Shown here one piece after another: positions 13,692 through 18,336 of a stretch of DNA of 18,336 nucleotides (positions are counted from its first letter, which is position 1; each line of letters opens with the position of its first letter). The notes below the pieces were generated by a model. It did no database searches. It worked only from the letters and a program-made list of their open reading frames with translations, and was not told the origin of the DNA. The position numbers and the translations under genes are program-made. Source of the DNA: Paracoccaceae bacterium (GTDB lineage Bacteria; Pseudomonadota; Alphaproteobacteria; Rhodobacterales; Rhodobacteraceae); contig JAESRD010000140.1 of NCBI GenBank assembly GCA_016764835.1, forward strand, positions 1-18,336, given 5' to 3'.

Positions 13692-14705
13692 TTAGTCGAT
13701 CAGGCCAGAGCGACGCATGAACGCGCGATGCGCATCAACAAGTGCCTGTGCTTCTGGAGTTTTGGTTGCCCAATTGTCCCAAGCACGCTGAGCGCCGGCG
13801 CGGAACTCTGCGCGGTCTTCTGCGGACCAGTTATGAAGCGTCACGCCCTGCTCTACGAGCGCTACGGCTGCTTCGTCATTGGCCAGAGCAAATGTCATCG
13901 TTGTTTGCAGAGCCAAGGCTTGGCTGGCAACTTCGATGATGCGCTGAATATCCTCAGGCATGTCATTCCAGACATCGAGGTTGAAGGTCACGTGGTCCAT
14001 TGGCATGGAGTGGAAGCCCGGATACGTGGCGTGGCTGACGATGTCATACAGGCCAAGACCCACATTGTTGGCCAAGGATGATGCGTCAGCACCGTCGATG
14101 ATGCCGGTTTCCAGCGCGGTAAAGATTTCGGTAAAATCCATCACGATTGGCGATGCGCCCAGCTCGGCAAAGATCTCTGTCTCTAGGCCGGGCGGGGAGC
14201 GGAACTTCCAGCCAACAAGGTCAGCGGGGCCAGCGATTGGTGCGGAAGAAGCCAGAGCTTCTTGGCCCGCAGCCCACCAGCCAACGAGGTGCATGTTATA
14301 TTCGTGATACAGCTCATTGGCTGCTTCAAGACCGCCGCCATTATAGAGGAAGCTATACAGCTCATACGGGTTGTTATAGCCGCCCATTGGGTCACCAACA
14401 AACTGGAATGCGGGGTTCTTACCGGTCTGGTAAGCGCCGCCATGCATTTCGCCGTCGAGCACGCCGTTTGCCGCAGCGTCAAAACCTTCGGTCGAAGATA
14501 CAACGGATGATGACCAGAACATCTCAATGGTTACGCGACCACCGGACATGACTTGTACGTTGTCGATGAAGCCCTGTGCTAAAGTACCCGATACGGATTC
14601 TGGCGTGTAATGTGTCTGCATCCGCAGTGTCATTTCTTGTGCATATGCACTTGTGCTCACCATCAGCGCAGCAGCTGCTGTTAGAGCGATTTTGTTAAGT
14701 TTCAA
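13692..14705 (-). CDS. TRAP transporter substrate-binding protein (second system), TTG start
   Basis: A 337-residue periplasmic binding protein. The signal peptide spans 1-22 (KLNK, a hydrophobic core, probable cleavage after AYA, before QEM). The mature part is of the DctP/TakP-FcbT1 type: WSSSVVSSTEGFDAAANG, WWAAGQEALASS, and KFRSPPG with R169 in the position of the carboxylate-binding arginine. The start is TTG at 14705: no ATG exists at that end, GGAGG lies 7 bases upstream, and the signal peptide begins immediately. The 12 bases CAACTGGAGGAA around the ribosome site are identical to those before the first dctP. It lies 55 bases after lacI, with no clear promoter between, so it is probably co-transcribed with it. 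TakP-like proteins bind 2-oxo acids; the substrate here is not known. Confidence 0.9.
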   Translation of the reverse strand: MKLNKIALTAAAALMVSTSAYAQEMTLRMQTHYTPESVSGTLAQGFIDNVQVMSGGRVTIEMFWSSSVVSSTEGFDAAANGVLDGEMHGGAYQTGKNPAFQFVGDPMGGYNNPYELYSFLYNGGGLEAANELYHEYNMHLVGWWAAGQEALASSAPIAGPADLVGWKFRSPPGLETEIFAELGASPIVMDFTEIFTALETGIIDGADASSLANNVGLGLYDIVSHATYPGFHSMPMDHVTFNLDVWNDMPEDIQRIIEVASQALALQTTMTFALANDEAAVALVEQGVTLHNWSAEDRAEFRAGAQRAWDNWATKTPEAQALVDAHRAFMRRSGLID

Positions 14706-14760
14706 GTTTCTTCCTCCAGTTGTCGGCCCGAAAGCCTATGCGTGAGCACGTCACTTCGCC

Positions 14761-15813
14761 TTAGGCAGATAGTGCCGTACTCCCTCCCTCCAAGTTTTCA
14801 GCGCTCACCTTCATTCCGCTAGATTGCCGGATAACCAGCTTTGAGGGAATAATAATGTGCTCATTTGCCATTCTTGGATTGGCAATACGGCGCAGAAGCA
14901 AACGACCTGCCTCTAAACCGATCTCTCTCGCATGCGTGTCCATCGTGGTTAACGCCGGGTTAGATTGGGCGGCGGCGGCGGTGTTATCAACCCCGACAAC
15001 TGCACAATCTTTGCCCGGCTGCATGCCCGCGGCTTGCAGCTCAGCCATAGCACCTATTGCTACTAGGTCATTAAAGCAGACAAAAGCCGTGGGATTACCG
15101 CCACTTGCCAGTGCTTGGCGCACCCCCTGTCGGCCACCGACCCCATCAGATTGGGTCCGAAAAACAAGATTTTTCGGCAGGCCTGCGGCGTCCATCGCGC
15201 GGGCAAAGCCCTTAATCCGCAGCTCAGAGGCCGAATGTTGCAATGCGCCGCCTAGAAAGGTGAAAGACCTATGCCCCAACGCCAAGAGATGCGCACATAT
15301 CAGCTCGACACCGTGCTGATAATCGGTGCTGACAAGATCGCCAGCGTTTCGCGAAATACTGCGCAGCAATTGCACTGCTGGCACGCCCCATTCGCGCAGT
15401 TGTTTAAGCATATCGGGCGGTGTGCCTGGGGCCGAACAGATGATGATCCCATCAACCCCCTGCTCTCGGATCCGCGAAAGCAGCTTGGTTTGGCGCTCCA
15501 CATCTTCATGCGTGATCATCAAATAGGAAATTTTGTTGGTGCCGGTCATGGCGTCATCAACACCGCTGACCAGTTCACCAAAAAACGAATTTTGTATAGT
15601 GCCAACAAAAACGCCCACCGTATCGGACCGGCCAGTGCGCATAGATGCGGCACCCCGGTCATAAACATAGCCAAGTTTGCGCGCCACTTCGACAACTTTA
15701 CGGGCAGTTTTTTCGGATACACCACCACGGTTGCTCAGCGCCATAGAGACCGCAGCAGGAGAAACGCCAACCTCTTTGGCGATATCGCTCAACGTGATGC
15801 GTTTCTTGTTCAT
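14761..15813 (-). CDS. LacI-family transcriptional regulator
   Basis: A 350-residue cytoplasmic DNA-binding protein of normal LacI/GalR length. The helix-turn-helix is at about 7-26 (TLSDIAKEVGVSPAAVSMAL), the hinge at about 50-60, and then a periplasmic-binding-protein-like sensor domain begins with DTVGVFVGTIQNSFFGELVSGVDDA. I chose ATG 15813, with AAAGG just upstream and the HTH starting at once; an upstream extension to 15945 would read through the promoter. It is the first gene before the second TRAP transporter (55-base gap), so it probably senses the imported compound or a product and represses its own operon. A LacI-type operator lies in its promoter. The effector is unknown. Confidence 0.95.
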   Translation of the reverse strand: MNKKRITLSDIAKEVGVSPAAVSMALSNRGGVSEKTARKVVEVARKLGYVYDRGAASMRTGRSDTVGVFVGTIQNSFFGELVSGVDDAMTGTNKISYLMITHEDVERQTKLLSRIREQGVDGIIICSAPGTPPDMLKQLREWGVPAVQLLRSISRNAGDLVSTDYQHGVELICAHLLALGHRSFTFLGGALQHSASELRIKGFARAMDAAGLPKNLVFRTQSDGVGGRQGVRQALASGGNPTAFVCFNDLVAIGAMAELQAAGMQPGKDCAVVGVDNTAAAAQSNPALTTMDTHAREIGLEAGRLLLRRIANPRMANEHIIIPSKLVIRQSSGMKVSAENLEGGSTALSA

Positions 15814-15891
15814 CCAACCTTTGCTTTCGGAGCCGAGGGCCAATGCGCATGTCGGGGCGCGCCATAAGCCAGAATTGCGTTTACTATAATA

Positions 15892-15920
15892 ACGATAACT
15901 TAATCGTTTAAGTCGGTCAA
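15892..15920 (-). promoter_or_regulatory. lacI promoter with a LacI-type operator in its spacer
   Basis: On the minus strand TTGACC (15920-15915) and TATCGT (15897-15892) form -35 and -10 boxes with exactly 17 bases between. The spacer contains the 16-bp near-palindrome ACTTAATCGTTTAAGT (15898-15913), symmetric at 7 of 8 pairs about a central CG, as in LacI/GalR-family operators. A repressor bound here would cover the promoter, so autorepression of lacI and the TRAP genes behind it is expected. Confidence 0.65.
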
Positions 15921-16113
15921 TATAGCTCGCATAGATACAATACACTTAGCAAATCATACCCTTTTTAGGTTCAAGAGGCTCTGGTTATTCTTATTTTTCA
16001 AACCCTTACGGGTAAACCCGACAAGCAGCGCCGTTGGTCGCGGCAAACTGATTACTTAGCTAAATGGCAAACATATCTCTTCGCTTGCCATTTAGCTGCG
16101 GCACAAGACCTGA
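15921..16113. other. gap between the fusion gene and lacI promoter
   Basis: With the lacI leader this makes a 300-base gene-free gap. It holds the 13-bp stem-loop at 16058-16097 and small overlapping inverted repeats at 16002-16020 (ACCC/GGGT and CGGGT/ACCCG). The 15940-16000 part is AT-rich. I see no gene in it. Confidence 0.6.
16058..16097 (-). terminator. long stem-loop after the fusion dehydrogenase gene
   Basis: AGCTAAATGGCAA (16058-16070) and TTGCCATTTAGCT (16085-16097) pair perfectly over 13 bp with a 14-base loop, 16 bases past the stop codon. The bases that follow on the minus strand (AAGTAATCAG) are not a T-run, so an intrinsic terminator is likely but not certain; a double-stranded operator is the alternative. 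Confidence 0.5.
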
Positions 16114-18129
16114 TTAGTCAGGCGACGCCGCTTGCAAATTTAGCCAAGCAACTTGGCCTTCGGTCAACCGCAATGTCAGCGCTGGCAATGATGATGCCAA
16201 TTCACCAGGGCTGCGCGGCCCGATCAGCGCATAGCTGGCAAAATTTTGGCTTAGCACCCAAGCGGCGGCGATATTATGCACGCTCAACCCGGTCTGTTCG
16301 GCCAATTGGCCAGCCCGGCGGCGGCGCTCTTCATTATCCTTTGAGCCAAAGCAGCGCTCCGGCCCAATATCTGCGGGCAACGATCCACGGATATTTTCGG
16401 GCAGAAAATAGCCCCGCGCCTGCGCAGACCATGACAGATGGGCGATCTTGTTCGCACCCAAATAGTTCAATGTCTCGGCGCTATTTGAACTTAAACATCC
16501 ATCCCAGATGGGATTGGCCATTACCGCTAGAGACAGGTTATTGTTCAATATTTGCGGAGCAACGAGGCCGTGAGCCGCGGCATATTGCCGTGCATCTTCA
16601 AACCGTTCAATGGTCCAGTTTGAGCCACCAAACACACCAATTTTACCCGCCTGTTTGAGCGCGTTAAGCGCGTCAACAAACTCACCTACAGGCACGTCGG
16701 GGTTGTCACGGTGCATTATATAGATCGGCGCATGCGCGATACCGAGCCGCTCTAGCGAAATATCGAGCTGTGCCTCTATGGCGCGCGGCGTACAATATGG
16801 CGTATGCGCCCCTTTGACGATGACAGTAATATCCTTGGCGACACCGCGCCCAGATATCCACTCGCCCAACACCTTTTCGCTTTTGCCACCGCCATAAACA
16901 AAGCCGGTATCAAAACCATTGCCGCCAGCCTCAATCCACGCATCCCAAATAATCGCTCCATCGGCAAGGGTCTCGCGGTTGTCACAGCCCATGATAAGCT
17001 GGCTAAGCGGGGCGTCTAACCCGTCCATCTGCAACTGCGGCATTGGCGGCAGCCCCTTTGGCAAAACACCACTTAACCGCCGGATCGTGGCCGAAGCCTC
17101 ACCTATAACAGCGTAGCCAAGCTCTTTGCGCCATCCATCAAGCAGCGTATTATTGCCAATACTATCCGCGTGGCTGGGCGCAGGGTAAGGCGCTTCGCGC
17201 AGACCGTCAGCAATCGCCCGGCTGGCGAGCTCGGCCTCAAAGGCAAAAAGATGCTCTTTATGCTTTAGCAACTCTACGCGTTTGTCATCGGCCACAGTGA
17301 CTGTAATTTCTGTATCCGATGGCCCGGCATTGCGCCCCGGCACCCAGGGGTCGGCCAAACGGATTTCGCCTTTGCTGCCATAGATAATCGCCTCATTATC
17401 CATATTGCGCGAAATCGCCACGGCAATATCCGCGGTGAAGCCAGAAGCAAAGAGCAGATGCGCATATGATACCTGATCAACCCCGGTTTTGCCGATGATC
17501 CCAGTGCCGCGAAGCGTTGTTGGGTTGTCAAATTCCTTACTGATCGCCGCACCGGCGACGAGCCGCGCCAATGAGGCGGGGTAGCCGCCAACATCCAAGA
17601 TCGCACCGCCAGCAAGACTGGCGTCATAAAGGCGGCTTTTTGGATCAAACCCGGCGTTAAAACCAAAATGACTGCGAATATGCTCCAGATCACCGATCTC
17701 ACCGCTGCGGATGATCTCTAACATCCGCGCAATCTGCGGGTGGCAGCGATACATGAAGGCCTCCATGAAGAAGACGCCCTCCTGCGCGGCAATCTCTGTC
17801 AATGTTGTAACTTCAGCGGCGCATAGACCGGCTGGCTTTTCCACCAAAACGGCTTTTCCGGCGCGCATGGCCATGATCGCCAGATTGGCGTGAAACGGAT
17901 GTGGGGTAGAGATATAGATCGCGTCAATTTCGGGGTCAGCACAAAGCGCCGGATATGAATCGTAGCGCTTTTCGGCGGCAATCTCGTATTCATCGCCAAA
18001 ATCTGCGCGTTTTGCGGCGGTATGGCTAGCTAGCGCCACCAGTTCGCCGGAGGGCGCTTCTTTCAGGCCATCGGCAAAATTATGTGCAATAGATCCCGGG
18101 CCAATAATTCCCCAAACTGTCTTCTTCAT
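16114..18129 (-). CDS. Gfo/Idh/MocA oxidoreductase fused to an aldo/keto reductase
   Basis: A 671-residue cytoplasmic protein with two enzyme halves. Residues 1 to about 345 are a Gfo/Idh/MocA dehydrogenase: nucleotide-binding start WGIIGPGSIAHNF (6-18), STPHPFH (74-80), EKP at 97-99 with the family lysine, and GGAILDVGGYP (174-184). Residues about 370-671 are an aldo/keto reductase with all four catalytic residues, D407, Y412, K439 and H473. IPGSRSP-like cofactor binding is represented by LIGPRSP near 635-641. The frame is open throughout, so this is a real fusion and not two genes. ATG 18129 has AGGA about 9 bases upstream. It stands alone between a 5S rRNA end and lacI. A paired oxidation and reduction of one sugar is plausible; the substrate is unknown. 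Confidence 0.93.
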   Translation of the reverse strand: MKKTVWGIIGPGSIAHNFADGLKEAPSGELVALASHTAAKRADFGDEYEIAAEKRYDSYPALCADPEIDAIYISTPHPFHANLAIMAMRAGKAVLVEKPAGLCAAEVTTLTEIAAQEGVFFMEAFMYRCHPQIARMLEIIRSGEIGDLEHIRSHFGFNAGFDPKSRLYDASLAGGAILDVGGYPASLARLVAGAAISKEFDNPTTLRGTGIIGKTGVDQVSYAHLLFASGFTADIAVAISRNMDNEAIIYGSKGEIRLADPWVPGRNAGPSDTEITVTVADDKRVELLKHKEHLFAFEAELASRAIADGLREAPYPAPSHADSIGNNTLLDGWRKELGYAVIGEASATIRRLSGVLPKGLPPMPQLQMDGLDAPLSQLIMGCDNRETLADGAIIWDAWIEAGGNGFDTGFVYGGGKSEKVLGEWISGRGVAKDITVIVKGAHTPYCTPRAIEAQLDISLERLGIAHAPIYIMHRDNPDVPVGEFVDALNALKQAGKIGVFGGSNWTIERFEDARQYAAAHGLVAPQILNNNLSLAVMANPIWDGCLSSNSAETLNYLGANKIAHLSWSAQARGYFLPENIRGSLPADIGPERCFGSKDNEERRRRAGQLAEQTGLSVHNIAAAWVLSQNFASYALIGPRSPGELASSLPALTLRLTEGQVAWLNLQAASPD

Positions 18130-18311
18130 TTTCAGCCCATCCTATATTTGGGCCGATCTTGTATTCATGTTATACTTTTGACAAGCGCGTTACGCACCAA
18201 AATTCGCTAATAGTATGATTTATCGGACACGCTACACTGGAGCGGATCATCTGGTCTGTATTGAGGATTTTATTTGATATCGTTTTAGAGAGAATTGATG
18301 TTTCTTACTAG

Positions 18312-18336
18312 ATCCGGCGGTGACTTACTCTCCCAC
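18312..18336 (-). rRNA. rrf: 5S ribosomal RNA, 3' end (partial)
   Basis: Read on the minus strand the last 24-25 bases give GTGGGAGAGTAAGTCACCGC followed by CGGAT, which is the conserved 3' end of bacterial 5S rRNA (the GTGGGAGAGTAGGTC...CGCC region). The gene continues past the window edge, so the window begins just downstream of a ribosomal RNA operon on the minus strand. I see no tRNA in the 180 bases between it and the fusion gene. The exact 3' end is uncertain by a few bases. Confidence 0.8.

Noticed and set aside
18178..18183. Perfect -35 hexamer TTGACA on the + strand
   Set aside because: No -10 box lies at 16-18 bases, and a + strand transcript from here would run antisense into the rRNA gene.
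18130..18311. Search for a tRNA-Met after the 5S rRNA, as often found in this group
   Set aside because: No cloverleaf or TTCGA-type T-loop with matching stems could be seen in the gap.

Overview
The window looks like chromosome from an alphaproteobacterium of the Rhodobacteraceae/Roseobacter type. The reasons are the moderately high GC content with tightly packed, overlapping genes, two TRAP transporters close together, a rhizobial/pseudomonad-type L-rhamnose isomerase, and the 3' end of a 5S rRNA at the right edge. This placement rests on gene content and has not been checked by a search. Nearly every gene serves uptake or breakdown of sugars and sugar acids.

Layout. (1) Positions 1-2083, + strand: the end of a binding-protein-dependent ABC importer operon (partial permease, second permease, ATPase), substrate unknown. 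(2) 2080-4975: a gluconate module. A gluconate 5-dehydrogenase (idnO) and a gluconokinase (gntK) form a minus-strand pair, and 6-phosphogluconate dehydrogenase (gnd) diverges from them. Together they would take 5-ketogluconate/gluconate to ribulose-5-phosphate. (3) 4972-7872: an FGGY sugar kinase and an L-rhamnose isomerase (rhaI) diverge from a 252-bp regulatory region. That region holds a large dyad-symmetric operator-like array and a 16-bp tandem repeat. (4) 7890-10749, minus strand: a classical TRAP transporter (dctP, dctQ, dctM). (5) 10750-11195: a 446-bp gene-free stretch with several palindromes and a terminator-like hairpin. (6) 11196-15813, minus strand: a LacI-family regulator followed by a second TRAP transporter with enlarged membrane subunits. 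The lacI promoter carries a LacI-type operator inside its -35/-10 spacer. (7) 16114-18129, minus strand: a 671-residue fusion of a Gfo/Idh/MocA dehydrogenase and an aldo/keto reductase. (8) 18312-18336: the 3' end of a 5S rRNA gene, so the cluster lies directly beside a ribosomal RNA operon.

How it may work together. The TRAP systems probably bring in sugar acids or related carboxylates. The gluconate module feeds the pentose phosphate pathway. The isomerase/kinase pair would turn L-rhamnose or a similar sugar into a ketose-1-phosphate, but no aldolase for that product is in the window. The most interesting non-coding structures are the nested palindrome at 6462-6532, the repeat at 6362-6425, and the GC-rich hairpins placed between dctP and dctQ in both TRAP operons. 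I did not find a clearly new type of biological system. The two-enzyme fusion and the regulatory architecture are the best candidates for follow-up.
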